Both the position numbers and the translations under genes were made by a program. A stretch of DNA of 64,000 nt from Tolypothrix sp. PCC 7712 (GTDB lineage Bacteria > Cyanobacteriota > Cyanobacteriia > Cyanobacteriales > Nostocaceae), in NCBI RefSeq assembly GCF_025860405.1, contig NZ_CP063785.1, positions 8,185,390-8,249,389 of the forward strand, given 5' to 3'. The notes beneath the pieces were generated by a model that worked only from the letters and a program-made list of their open reading frames with translations, was not told where the DNA came from and did not search any database. Below, piece after piece: positions 1 through 8,804 of the stretch (its first letter is position 1; every line of letters begins with the position of its first letter).

Positions 1-1729
1 CATACTGCACCACAATATAATCACGGGTTTCATCGTTAATTGTCAGACTTTCGAGTTTGACAAATTTACCAATCCCGTGACTGCGGTGAACTACATAATC
101 TCCCTGACGTAGCTTATTGGGGTCAACTTGCTTTGATGCAGCTTGGCGGCGCTTGCGAATATAGCTAGGTGTAGCTAAGGAATGTTGTCCGTAAAATTCC
201 CTGTCTGTAACTATTACCAAGCGGAAAGTTGGGAGAATAAAACCTTCGAGTTCCGCCAATCCAGAATATTTAAGTGCTACAGGTATATGGTTAATTTGCA
301 GCTTCTCAATTGCGAGGTAATCACGGGGATTCGGGATAAACTGCGCCGGACAATCATGCTCTTGCAACAGCGAAACTGAACGAGAAGGTTGAGCCGAAAT
401 TAGCCAAGTCGAAAAATTGCGATCGCGTTCTTGGCGTAATGTGTCAGCCAGTTTAGCAAATTGATGTGGTGTAACGGGAACAGGTCTACTGGCGAGATTA
501 ATTCCGGTATTTTCTTCTGCCAGTTCCGATAAATATACTCGTTTAAACTTCTCTGCTGTTGCTAAACAGTCATCAAAAGACCGATGGATTTTCGGCAATT
601 GTAAAGAACCTAGACCAATTTCCCCAGTTCCCAGCGACCATTGTTCCTCAGCATTTTCTACCCAGCGATCGCTATGAGCATGACATTGTTCTGGCTCATC
701 AATGGCAACTAGGGTATTTTCGCTTAAATAATCTAATAAAGATGCTGGTTGCTCAAAAGCTAACCCTAAAAAGCGACGGCTTCCTTCTAAGAGTGCTGAG
801 TCCTCAGTGTTGAGTCCTGAGTCTGAAGTTAATTCAGCAGTTATGGCTGCGAAATCAGCATGATTCTTTAGTTCATCTGTAACAATGGGCGCAAAACTTG
901 TAGGAGTGAGAACAATGTGGTCAATTTTGTCAAGGGCAGATCGTTGAGTTGAGGGATCGAATTCCCGGATTTGTTCGATTTCGTCTCCGAACCATTCCAG
1001 CCGCACTGGTAACTCTGATGCTACCGGAAAGATATCAACAATATCACCGCGCCGACTCCATTGCCCTTCTGTTTCTACCAAGGGTACTCGTTCATAACCT
1101 AAAGTAGCGAGTTTGGTACTAAAGGTATTTAAGCCAAATTCCATCCCCTTTTTTAAAGTCAAGCAATAAGGGATAAAAGCCTCTGGTGGTGGTAAATGAG
1201 GTTGTAGCGCCCCCGTTGTCGCCACAATCGCGATTGTTGACCGTTGACTGGTGACTGTTGACTGTTGACTGGTGACTGTTGACTGTTGACTGTTGACTGT
1301 TGACTGTTGACCGTTGACTGTTGACTGTTGACTGTTGACTGTTGACCGTTGACTGTTGACCGTTGACTGTTGACTTTTGGCTGCTTCTTGACTCTTGACC
1401 AAATCAGCCAACACCTGCATTTGTCCCCAAGTCATTTCCGTTTCGGGGTCAAAAGGCTCATAGGGTGAAGCTTCGGAGGTGGGATAAAAATAGATATTTT
1501 TCCATCCCATCGCTTCTAATTGTGCATAAGCGCGTCCAGCTTCCTCCAAAGTGGCACAGACCACAAATAAATTCTTTTCAGAATTTTGCGCCAATGCTGA
1601 AGCCACTAAACCCTTAGGAAGGCGGGGAATACCATTTAACCGCAAATCCTGTTGACGATTGAGTTTAGAAACTAGCTCGGTGGTTAGTGGCGATCGCACT
1701 AAAGCACGCACAATAGAAGAAAATGCCAT
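1..1729 (-). CDS. mfd: Transcription-repair coupling factor Mfd, N-terminal part (3' end outside window)
   Basis: Mfd removes stalled RNA polymerase from DNA and recruits UvrA; this is its N-terminal UvrB-like region plus the start of the polymerase-interacting domain. I translated the minus strand from ATG at 1729 to the window edge (576 codons) and found no stop. Near the left edge it reads GDYVVHRSHGIGKFV, the CarD-like RNA polymerase interaction domain typical of Mfd. Residues about 119-165 are not Mfd sequence. They are a translated heptanucleotide repeat giving repeated QQSTVNS-like heptapeptides. A second short low-complexity insertion (about residues 300-312) comes from a GAGTCCTGAGT-type repeat. 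Both keep the frame, so the gene is probably functional. The helicase half lies beyond position 1. Confidence 0.95.
   Translation of the reverse strand, partial: MAFSSIVRALVRSPLTTELVSKLNRQQDLRLNGIPRLPKGLVASALAQNSEKNLFVVCATLEEAGRAYAQLEAMGWKNIYFYPTSEASPYEPFDPETEMTWGQMQVLADLVKSQEAAKSQQSTVNSQRSTVNSQQSTVNGQQSTVNSQQSTVTSQQSTVTSQRSTIAIVATTGALQPHLPPPEAFIPYCLTLKKGMEFGLNTFSTKLATLGYERVPLVETEGQWSRRGDIVDIFPVASELPVRLEWFGDEIEQIREFDPSTQRSALDKIDHIVLTPTSFAPIVTDELKNHADFAAITAELTSDSGLNTEDSALLEGSRRFLGLAFEQPASLLDYLSENTLVAIDEPEQCHAHSDRWVENAEEQWSLGTGEIGLGSLQLPKIHRSFDDCLATAEKFKRVYLSELAEENTGINLASRPVPVTPHQFAKLADTLRQERDRNFSTWLISAQPSRSVSLLQEHDCPAQFIPNPRDYLAIEKLQINHIPVALKYSGLAELEGFILPTFRLVIVTDREFYGQHSLATPSYIRKRRQAASKQVDPNKLRQGDYVVHRSHGIGKFVKLESLTINDETRDYIVVQY
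1235..1374. repeat. Heptanucleotide tandem repeat inside mfd (20 units of TGTTGAC type)
   Basis: Twenty consecutive 7-bp units run through this stretch, mostly TGTTGAC with CGTTGAC and TGGTGAC variants. On the mfd coding strand the unit is GTCAACA. Because 7 is not a multiple of 3, three units make one 21-bp, 7-residue period. It belongs to the STRR-type heptamer repeats known from heterocystous cyanobacteria, normally intergenic. A short relative lies at about 21579-21608. Confidence 0.95.
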
Positions 1730-1810
1730 AACTTTTACTATAAATTTGGAGTCGTCGAGTGGCAGCTTATGTCAACCATTTTAAATACTGTTAACAGCCG
1801 TCTGGGGACT

Positions 1811-1918
1811 GGGGATTGGGGAACTCGGGGCCCCCTCTGGGGATAAGGGGTAATGGGGACTGGGGACTTGGGGATTGGGGAACTCGGGGCCCCCTCTGGG
1901 GATAAGGGGTAATGGGGA
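1811..1918. repeat. Tandem copies of a 49-bp G-rich repeat
   Basis: Two near-identical copies (1811-1859 and 1870-1918) share the core GGGGAACTCGGGGCCCCCT followed by CTGGGGATAAGGGGTAATGG. A third copy lies at about 21515-21562, directly upstream of the histidine kinase start codon. Runs of four G recur every 5-8 bases, and the GGGGCCCC centre is palindromic. The spacer between mfd and the CNNM gene (1730-2151) is otherwise filled by related G-rich sequence and the heptamer array that follows. Confidence 0.9.
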
Positions 1919-1980
1919 TTGGGGAATGAGGGGGATGAGGGAGCAGGGGGGACAAGGAGACAAGGAGCAATTACTATTAC

Positions 1981-2050
1981 TCATTACTCATTACTCATTA
2001 CCCATTACTCATTACCCATTACCCATTACTCATTACCCATTACCCATTAC
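1981..2050. repeat. Heptanucleotide tandem repeat, 10 units of YCATTAC
   Basis: Ten consecutive 7-bp units (TCATTAC or CCATTAC) without interruption, followed by related CCCATGC/CAATGCC sequence. It lies between mfd and the divergently transcribed CNNM-family gene. Any open frame across it is an artefact of the repeat. Confidence 0.95.
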
Positions 2051-2151
2051 CCCATGCCCAATGCCCCATGCCCCATTCTCTTTATGTACAATTAAAGCGT
2101 TTATCGATGCACCTTTAATACTAGATACTAAGAGTTAAGCTAAGTTCGCTC

Positions 2152-3498
2152 TTGATAGCGGCAATTATAAGAATGTCCTCCATGACTTTTGAAATTTTAA
2201 TCATTTTGGTATTAATTATTGCCAATGGGGTGTTTTCTATGTCCGAGATGGCCATCGTCTCGGCACGTAAGGTAAGGTTACAGCAGTTGGCTAATCAAGG
2301 AGACGCAAAAGCACGAGCAGCATTGAAACTCGCTGAGTCTCCCAATCAATTTTTTTCTACCATTCAAATTGGGATTACCCTAATTGGAATTCTGACTGGT
2401 GCGTTTGGTGGCGCGACTATTGCGGAAAAATTAGCAGTTTATGTGAAGTTAATCCCGTTTTTAGCAGCTTACAGTCAGCCAGTTTCATTTGGGCTAGTAG
2501 TTTTAATTATCACTTATTTGTCGCTGATTGTGGGCGAATTAGTGCCGAAGCGCTTGGCATTAAACAATCCAGAAGCCATTGCTGCATTTGTAGCCATACC
2601 AATGCGGGCTTTAGCTGCGATCGCATCTCCAGCAGTTTACCTGTTAAGTGCTTCTACGGAAATGGTGTTGAGAGTGTTAGGAATTAGACCATCTACTGAG
2701 CCGCAAGTCACGGAAGAAGAAATTAAAATCTTAATTGAGCAAGGTACCGAGGCTGGTACTTTTGAAGAAGCTGAACAGGATATGGTAGAGCGAGTATTTC
2801 GCTTAGGCGATAGGCCTGTCAGCGCTTTTATGACTCCTCGCCCTGATATTGTCTGGCTGGATTTGGAAGACAGTGCAGAAGAAAACCGCGAGAAAATGGT
2901 GGATAGTGCCTATTCTCGGTATCCAGTTTGTCAAGAAGGATTAGATAACGTCCTGGGTGTCATCCCGGTGACAGACTTATTAGCTAGGAGTTTTAAGGGT
3001 GAACCCCTCGATTTAACTGTGGGATTACGACAGCCTGTATTTGTGCCAGAAAGTACCCGTGGTTTAAGAGTTTTGGAATTATTTAAACAAACTGTGACTC
3101 ACATGGCGCTGGTCGTGGATGAATATGGTGTAATTCAAGGACTAGTAACCCTCAATGACATCATGAGCGAAATTGTGGGTGATGTGCCAGCCGATCCCAG
3201 TCAGGATCAACCCCAAGCGGTACAAAGAGAAGATGGTTCCTGGCTGTTAGATGGAATGTTACCTGTAGAAGAATTTTTAGAAATATTTGATATGGAGGAA
3301 TGGCAACCAGATGAGCGAGGTAGCTATCAAACTTTGGGTGGCTTTGTGATTACTCATCTAGGCCGAATACCCGCCGCCGCAGATCATTTTGAATGGCAGG
3401 GGATGCGTTTTGAAGTCATGGATATGGATGGCAACAGAGTTGATAAAGTACTAGTGATTCCCAGAAATCATAAATCAACAGAGTCTACAGAATCTTAG
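2152..3498 (+). CDS. CNNM/CorC-family (HlyC/CorC) membrane protein with CBS domains
   Basis: This is a 'hemolysin family' transporter-like protein; the family is linked to divalent cation (Mg/Co) export. The domains run in the usual order. An N-terminal DUF21/CNNM membrane domain (about residues 8-195, with hydrophobic helices) is followed by a linker (about 196-215), two CBS domains (about 220-340, with FMTPRPDIVWLD and VVDEYGVIQGLVTLNDI), and a C-terminal CorC/HlyC FAD-like domain ending near residue 440. The length, about 441-448 residues, is normal. The longest frame begins with TTG at 2152, but ATG at 2173 (MSSMTFEIL) is the more likely start. It is transcribed away from mfd, and the repeat-filled spacer must hold its promoter. 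Confidence 0.9.
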   Translation: MIAAIIRMSSMTFEILIILVLIIANGVFSMSEMAIVSARKVRLQQLANQGDAKARAALKLAESPNQFFSTIQIGITLIGILTGAFGGATIAEKLAVYVKLIPFLAAYSQPVSFGLVVLIITYLSLIVGELVPKRLALNNPEAIAAFVAIPMRALAAIASPAVYLLSASTEMVLRVLGIRPSTEPQVTEEEIKILIEQGTEAGTFEEAEQDMVERVFRLGDRPVSAFMTPRPDIVWLDLEDSAEENREKMVDSAYSRYPVCQEGLDNVLGVIPVTDLLARSFKGEPLDLTVGLRQPVFVPESTRGLRVLELFKQTVTHMALVVDEYGVIQGLVTLNDIMSEIVGDVPADPSQDQPQAVQREDGSWLLDGMLPVEEFLEIFDMEEWQPDERGSYQTLGGFVITHLGRIPAAADHFEWQGMRFEVMDMDGNRVDKVLVIPRNHKSTESTES

Positions 3499-4138
3499 CT
3501 AAGAGCCAAAAAAGTCAAGCATAAATAAAGCAACTCATGTATGAGGGCGTATATATTGCGCCCTTAAATTACTTGAATATTGTTGCTAATAATAAATAGT
3601 TCAGCTAAAAAAATTAATCGATAAGCTGTTCCATATTTAACTTGCATATATTGGGCGGGCAAGATGCCCCACCCCACAATAAATATACAATTGAAGATTA
3701 TGCAAACTAGATGTGGTTTGGCTTAACAAAACCAAAAAACTAGTTACTCAACAAAGAAAACAGAGCAATAATTTTGGAGGGGGTTTGGGGGACGCAACCG
3801 TCACCCAATCGGGGGTTTGGGGGAGAATCCCCCAATTCTGTTGGCTTTTTTAATAAGGATAAATCAATCGCTAATGAGCTTATACCACTTCAAATAATGT
3901 TTGCTACACATCACATCAATATATTCTAGAGAGCAAGGCATTTCCTTGCTCCTAAAGTATGTCGCATTCTTTTTTCAAATTGGTATTAACTAAACCTCAT
4001 TAGCTTGTAATAATTTTTCTGACTTACCAGTAATACATCAAATGACAGAAATTATACCTTAATAAATTAGAGTTTTCTTTAAATAAAATTGCAATATTTT
4101 TCCACCCAAAATCACCACAAAATTATCTAAACTTTATT
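3499..4138. other. Intergenic region with degenerate repeats
   Basis: About 640 bases between two convergent genes with no convincing gene. It holds a GGGGGTTTGGGGGA direct repeat (about 3777-3830), a hairpin built on GAGCAAGG/CCTTGCTC near 3932-3953, and a weak inverted pair ATACCA...TTGGTAT (about 3883 and 3985) that resembles decayed MITE ends seen elsewhere in the window. Confidence 0.5.
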
Positions 4139-5779
4139 TTATATTGCACAAGTTTGGATACGATCGTACAACTCATACCAACAACCCCATTTATTCAGAT
4201 TTTTTAAATCTTTACTGATAAATAAGTTCGTGAAATCAAAGGGAAGATGCCCTAAAGGAGCCTCAAGACTATAATTTATTTGCTCGTCTTTGAGCCACTT
4301 ACCATTTACAATCCAAGCGACATGCTCGGTAAAATCTTTGCATTTTAAATTTAGCTCTTCAGATGTTTGGCTTGCTCTTTGCCAAATACAAGTTTGAATA
4401 CTAAATCCAAAATGTAAATTACTATAATTCAACCAGAGCTTATCAATGATCCGCAAATCTTCACAAGGAAAATTTGCAATAGATTCGTCAGAAAACAATA
4501 TCTGATTCATCATTGGTAACTCTAAATTCAAGTTGTTTATTTGTTGACTTGCGATAGTGAAAATAATTTTTGTGGTTTCTATATCTGCTGCTTGCCAGTT
4601 TTTTTCTGATAGAAGAAGCTGCAAATTAGAGTAATCTATACTAAATTTATTGTTAAAAATTTGAACATCGTCTTGACCAATTCTAAAATATTCTGGTTTA
4701 ATTATAGTTTTTTCAACTCCGATATTAATTTCACTAAATTTTGCAGATTTTTCATGAATTAAATAGTTCAAAGTCTCTTGATGGGCTTGCTTTTGCTGTA
4801 GATAAAAATCGTGCAGGATATCAGTATATGGTTTGAGCAAATCTGATGAGCATTGCCCAATTGCCAACTCTGGCTCTAAATCAAATAGTTGTGGTTCGTA
4901 TAAATGATTGAGATGTAAGTAATACCAATCTGTGAGCAATGCTGCTAGCAGTTGGTGAAGCGTCACTATAATTTGCCTAATAGTGCGAATAGCCCGCGTC
5001 TCATTATAATCAGCTGCTTGTAAAGCTTCATAGGCTTCTTCCCAGTTCCAAGTAGGTAGATTAATTTTAATTATTTTGCTATTATTGGGATGCCAAAAAT
5101 TTACATGAAAATAAACTTCATAATCAGTAATTTTGCTGTGCATTACGACTGTAGGAATAGGCGGCAAAATTTGTTGTAATTGAAGGATATCTGTATCACT
5201 AATGGCACGCATAAAATAGTCGCCATAGAATTCTACAGGGCATAGGTCACTGTTGAGAGGATAATCTCTATGGAGAAAAGTTTTTAATTTTTCTGGAAGT
5301 TCAATTGGTAAATCATGTTGCAAAGAAGATGGACAATGAGGACTAATATGTGGTGGTGCCACTAATACTAGTAACCGATGTTTTTTTTGCCCATTACTTA
5401 AAATATTGTAAGTTTCTTCCCGACTAAAAATATTTGATAAATTTCTTTGTTCAAAGAAGTTGCGAATATCTGGTAATTGACGCTGAACTTGATTAGTTTG
5501 CCATTCACCTAATAATTCAAGAAGTTGTTTACTACACTCCACACGCAACTGTTTTGGTAACTCATTAAGGTGATTGTCGCTAATTACTTGAGATTGTATG
5601 ATTGCTTCTATGTAGCGATTGTCATCCTTAAGTAAAGATCCCAAGAAAGCTGAAGTACTATAACTAGTAGCGATTTCATCGATTGTTCTGCTAATGCTAT
5701 TAGCAGTATTTTCAAGCAAATTTGAGATAATTGTGTCAACTATAAGAGGTAAAGGTACCATTTTTGCATATTTCTCCAC
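4139..5779 (-). CDS. Uncharacterised 546-residue protein
   Basis: I do not recognise this protein. It is a soluble-looking, helix-rich product without a signal peptide or clear membrane segment. Visible stretches are KKHRLLVLVAPPHISPHCP (about 132-150), a Tyr/Asp-rich part near LTDWYYLHLNHLYEPQLF (about 284-301), and a C-terminal half rich in Trp (WLNYSNLHFGFSIQ, WIVNGKWL, WGCWYELYDRI). The reading frame is long, intact and AT-rich like its surroundings. GTG at 5779 opens the frame; ATG at 5761 (MVPLPLIV), preceded by GGAG, is an alternative. It is convergent with the CNNM gene and divergent from lysS. No function is offered. Confidence 0.75.
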   Translation of the reverse strand: MEKYAKMVPLPLIVDTIISNLLENTANSISRTIDEIATSYSTSAFLGSLLKDDNRYIEAIIQSQVISDNHLNELPKQLRVECSKQLLELLGEWQTNQVQRQLPDIRNFFEQRNLSNIFSREETYNILSNGQKKHRLLVLVAPPHISPHCPSSLQHDLPIELPEKLKTFLHRDYPLNSDLCPVEFYGDYFMRAISDTDILQLQQILPPIPTVVMHSKITDYEVYFHVNFWHPNNSKIIKINLPTWNWEEAYEALQAADYNETRAIRTIRQIIVTLHQLLAALLTDWYYLHLNHLYEPQLFDLEPELAIGQCSSDLLKPYTDILHDFYLQQKQAHQETLNYLIHEKSAKFSEINIGVEKTIIKPEYFRIGQDDVQIFNNKFSIDYSNLQLLLSEKNWQAADIETTKIIFTIASQQINNLNLELPMMNQILFSDESIANFPCEDLRIIDKLWLNYSNLHFGFSIQTCIWQRASQTSEELNLKCKDFTEHVAWIVNGKWLKDEQINYSLEAPLGHLPFDFTNLFISKDLKNLNKWGCWYELYDRIQTCAI

Positions 5780-5977
5780 AAAGGAGTAGATTCGATTGTG
5801 TGCCAGAATTCACTCTGTTGTAGCCTGTGACGGGGAAATGTGTCACTAAACTCAGGTCTGTAAGATTATTAGCTAATTTGGTTAAAAATATTTCTTATTA
5901 GTAAATCTTCCGCCTTGAGAGTCGCGGCTAGTTTTGCAGCATCTATAATTAATCTTGCCCTATGAGCGTTCGTTACC

Positions 5978-7504
5978 ATGTCGGAAGAAGATATCCGTGC
6001 CACGAGGCTGGAAAAAATAGACCAGCTAAAACAACTGGGAATGAATCCCTATGCCTATCGATGGGAGTCTACCCACCACGCAGCACAACTACAAGAAAAA
6101 TTTGCTGATTTACCTAGTGGTGAAGAAGTTGATTTAGAAGTTGCCATTGCTGGGCGCATTCTGGCGCGTCGTGTCTTTGGTAAACTGGCTTTCTTCACCT
6201 TGCAAGATGAAACAGGCACGATTCAGCTTTATTTAGAGAAAAATCGCATTCAAGAAAGCATGGCTGATATTGATGCTGATGCTTTCAATCACCTCAAGCA
6301 ACTCTCAGACGCAGGCGACATCCTGGGAGTCAAAGGCACTATAAAACGGACTGAAAAGGGCGAGTTATCTGTCTACGTCAAACAATACAGTATTCTAACC
6401 AAATCCTTATTACCTCTACCCGACAAGTGGCACGGGTTGACTGATGTGGCTAAACGCTACCGTCAGCGTTATGTTGACTTGATTGTTAACCCTGAAGTGC
6501 GACAAACTTTCCGCCGCCGCGCCCAAATTACTGCGGGTATTCGTCGCTATTTAGAACAGCGCGATTTTCTGGAAATTGAAACGCCAGTGCTGCAAAGTGA
6601 GGCTGGGGGTGCGGATGCACGTCCGTTTATCACCTATCACAACACCTTAGATATGGAGTTGTATCTGCGGATTGCCACAGAACTGCATTTGAAAAGGTTG
6701 ATTGTTGGTGGTTTTGAAAAGGTATTTGAGTTAGGGCGAATTTTCCGCAACGAAGGAATTTCGACTCGACATAACCCGGAATTTACCACAATTGAAATTT
6801 ACCAAGCCTACGCTGACTACAATGACATGATGGCGCTAACAGAGGGAATTATCACCACTGTTGCCCAAGAAGTACTCGGCACACTGCAGATTACCTACCA
6901 AGGAGTAGCTGTTGATTTGACACCACCTTGGCGGCGGGTAACAATGCATGACTTAGTCAAAGAATACACAGGCTTGGATTTTAATGCCTTCCAAACAGTA
7001 GAAGAGGCAAAAACAGCCAGTAAAAATGCTGGGATTCCTGGTGTAGATGAAGCTCAATCTATTGGTAAGTTACTGAATTTAGCCTTTGAAGAAAAAGTAG
7101 AAGCCAACTTAATTCAGCCAACTTTTGTTATTGACTATCCCGTAGAAATTTCGCCCTTAGCGAAGCCGCACCGTTCTAAGTCTGGTTTGGTAGAAAGGTT
7201 TGAGTTATTCATTGTAGGGCGGGAGACTGGTAACAGTTTCTCAGAACTTACCGACCCCATCGACCAAAGAGAACGTCTCGAAGCCCAAGCTGCACGCAAA
7301 GCTGCTGGCGACTTAGAAGCCCAAGGCGTTGACGAGGACTTTTTAACAGCTTTGGAATATGGTATGCCACCTACAGGGGGATTGGGAATTGGGATTGATA
7401 GGTTGGTGATGCTATTAACTGATTCTGCCAGTATTCGGGATGCGATCGCCTTCCCCCTACTCAAACCCGAAAAATCTGACTCATCCCCAGAAGCAACTAC
7501 CTAA
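5978..7504 (+). CDS. lysS: Lysine--tRNA ligase, class II
   Basis: Charges tRNA-Lys with lysine in the cytoplasm. The 508-residue length is normal for bacterial LysRS. An N-terminal OB-fold anticodon-binding domain (about 50-150; GRILARRVFGKLAFFTLQD) is followed by the class II catalytic core: motif 1 around QITAGIRRYLEQRDFLEIETP, motif 2 FELGRIFRNEGIS, and motif 3 GLGIGIDRLVMLLTDS near the C terminus. The ATG at 5978 gives the usual MSEEDIRATRLEK start. The last codons (AIAFPLLKPEKSD...) are repeated in decayed form at 12137-12212 behind the CHAT protease gene. This suggests that the intervening operon arrived by insertion or duplication at the lysS end. Confidence 0.98.
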   Translation: MSEEDIRATRLEKIDQLKQLGMNPYAYRWESTHHAAQLQEKFADLPSGEEVDLEVAIAGRILARRVFGKLAFFTLQDETGTIQLYLEKNRIQESMADIDADAFNHLKQLSDAGDILGVKGTIKRTEKGELSVYVKQYSILTKSLLPLPDKWHGLTDVAKRYRQRYVDLIVNPEVRQTFRRRAQITAGIRRYLEQRDFLEIETPVLQSEAGGADARPFITYHNTLDMELYLRIATELHLKRLIVGGFEKVFELGRIFRNEGISTRHNPEFTTIEIYQAYADYNDMMALTEGIITTVAQEVLGTLQITYQGVAVDLTPPWRRVTMHDLVKEYTGLDFNAFQTVEEAKTASKNAGIPGVDEAQSIGKLLNLAFEEKVEANLIQPTFVIDYPVEISPLAKPHRSKSGLVERFELFIVGRETGNSFSELTDPIDQRERLEAQAARKAAGDLEAQGVDEDFLTALEYGMPPTGGLGIGIDRLVMLLTDSASIRDAIAFPLLKPEKSDSSPEATT

Positions 7505-7535
7505 TCAACACTCGCAATTGCATAAAAACAGTAAG

Positions 7536-7561
7536 GTGCGTTATGGCTTTGCCTAACGCAC
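7536..7561 (+). terminator. Hairpin after lysS, probable terminator
   Basis: GTGCGTTATGGC, a TTT loop, then GCCTAACGCAC form a strong stem with one bulge, followed by TATGTTTTATC. It sits 32 bases after the lysS stop codon. The same kind of GTGCGTTA/TAACGCAC hairpin recurs in other spacers of this window (for example around 13565 and 44585), so it is also an interspersed repeat. Confidence 0.6.
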
Positions 7562-7618
7562 TATGTTTTATCATTCAATATTTGATTATCTTACTTGCAC
7601 TCACTAATCCTCTATGAT

Positions 7619-7670
7619 ATTCCTTATAAAGAATAATGAGCTTGACATTCCTTATAAGGAATAATATATT
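7619..7670 (+). promoter_or_regulatory. Promoter with two palindromic operators for the toxin-antitoxin-CHAT operon
   Basis: A perfect 16-bp palindrome ATTCCTTATAAGGAAT (7647-7662) and a one-mismatch copy ATTCCTTATAAAGAAT (7619-7634) lie 28 bp apart. The perfect copy occupies the spacer of a good sigma-70-type promoter: TTGACA at 7642-7647, 17 bp, TATATT at 7665-7670. A ribosome-binding stretch GAGGTAGG (7673-7680) follows directly. The arrangement fits autorepression by the HigA-like antitoxin. Binding is inferred, not shown. Confidence 0.75.
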
Positions 7671-7682
7671 GTGAGGTAGGAA

Positions 7683-8096
7683 GTGACCTGGACTTGGGAA
7701 GTTTATCAAGATGGCAATGGAGAAATCCCCAAAGATTTACTTGCTTTTTTCATCAGGATGATTCCAGCAGAGGAGGAACCAGAAAATCCACCAAAGCCAT
7801 TACTCAGTGCTTCCGAAACCAGACGCTTGCAGGTTAATCTGGGCTACCTGTGCAACAAAGGACTAGCATCACTCACCAGCGGCATTTTTGAAAAGCTGGA
7901 AGATGATCTGTATGAGTTACGGATGACCAAGAGTGAACATAATCCACGGTTTATCTTAACGGCTGTGACTCCTCAGCGATTTGTGGTGCTACATGCCTTT
8001 ATGAAAAAATACAACGACGCTATCAAAGAAAGAGACAAAGCGCCTGCAAGAGAGAGATTGCGGCAATTGCAGCAGAGGAATCATGAAAAAGCCTAA
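7683..8096 (+). CDS. HigB/Gp49-like toxin of the RelE superfamily
   Basis: Predicted mRNA-targeting toxin of the phage-derived Gp49/HigB type. Of its 137 residues, the C-terminal half carries the family pattern: YELRMTKSEHNPRFILT (the Arg-bearing strands) and then RFVVLHAFMKKYNDAIKERD, equivalent to the LLHGFxKKTxKTPxxEI segment of HigB proteins. The frame opens with GTG at 7683, a few bases after GAGGTAGG. Its end overlaps the antitoxin start (ATG at 8083) by 14 bases, so the two are translationally linked, toxin first as in higBA. The N-terminal 50 residues are longer than in minimal HigB toxins and contain an acidic Pro-rich stretch. Activity is not certain, since the catalytic residues of this family vary. 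Confidence 0.8.
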   Translation: MTWTWEVYQDGNGEIPKDLLAFFIRMIPAEEEPENPPKPLLSASETRRLQVNLGYLCNKGLASLTSGIFEKLEDDLYELRMTKSEHNPRFILTAVTPQRFVVLHAFMKKYNDAIKERDKAPARERLRQLQQRNHEKA

Positions 8097-8802
8097 TTTT
8101 CAAGCTTGGTTACAACAGCCAATCAGCGAAGACTCAGAGGTGATTTTGGCGGGGAAGCTAGAATATTTACGCCTCTATCTTACCGATGCCATGCGGGAAA
8201 TACGTAATAAAGCAGGATTAACTCAGGCACAGCTAGCCGAACAACTGGGAGTACAGCAAGCGGCGGTGTCAAAGCTAGAATCGGCGCTAAAAGACCATGA
8301 ATTGGAATCTGTGTTGCACTATTTACATACCTTGGGTGCAGATTTGCTAGTAGCAGTCAAGCAAGGAGATGACTTATATCAAGCTAGCGATAATGATGGT
8401 GTATTGCTAGTAGATGTACCAGAGATAGTGGCACAAAAGGCATTAGCTGCAAACATGAGTGTGCGGGAATATGTTCGTGCAGCAATTGAGAAGTTTTCTA
8501 GTGAGGATAATAGACTGAGAACAGCTTTAGTAAAACTGCTGGAAAGTGATGATTTAGTAGCAGTGAAAGTAAGAGAGCGGTTGAGTACAAAGACAACACA
8601 GGAAATTGCTCTAGAGTTAGAAAAATGTCTGAATTTATCTGAAGAAGACCGAATTTTTGCTATTAAAAATGTATTAGCTGGTAGTGTGGCGGTTGGAGAA
8701 AGTAATCGCGGAAGCAATAATGAGATTGATGAAATTGAGTTGTTAGATTTAGCAGAAGAACTAGTAGAGAAGTTAGTAGATTTCATTGATAAACATAACT
8801 AA
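8083..8802 (+). CDS. HigA-like XRE antitoxin with an extra C-terminal domain
   Basis: Predicted DNA-binding antitoxin and autoregulator. Residues about 36-90 form an XRE helix-turn-helix (LTQAQLAEQLGVQQAAVSKLES), the HigA-type position. A second short segment (about 105-140, MSVREYVRAAIEKF) resembles a ribbon-helix-helix or dimerisation helix. Residues 148-231 form an additional domain not expected in HigA. It aligns without gaps to residues 66-149 of the protein encoded at 13065-13538, with 49 of 84 identical by hand count. At 239 residues the protein is more than twice a normal HigA. The CHAT protease gene starts two bases after its stop codon, so all three genes form one operon. Confidence 0.85.
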   Translation: MKKPNFQAWLQQPISEDSEVILAGKLEYLRLYLTDAMREIRNKAGLTQAQLAEQLGVQQAAVSKLESALKDHELESVLHYLHTLGADLLVAVKQGDDLYQASDNDGVLLVDVPEIVAQKALAANMSVREYVRAAIEKFSSEDNRLRTALVKLLESDDLVAVKVRERLSTKTTQEIALELEKCLNLSEEDRIFAIKNVLAGSVAVGESNRGSNNEIDEIELLDLAEELVEKLVDFIDKHN

Positions 8803-8804
8803 AC

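Noticed and set aside
1235..1374. The heptamer array as a frameshift that inactivates mfd
   Set aside because: Translation base by base from 1729 to 1 stays in one open frame with Mfd sequence on both sides.
1781..2138. Frames of 67 and 87 residues in the mfd/CNNM spacer
   Set aside because: They consist of translated G-rich and YCATTAC repeats.
7135..7464. 109-residue frame antisense to lysS
   Set aside because: Lies wholly within the strongly supported lysS gene and has no recognisable features.
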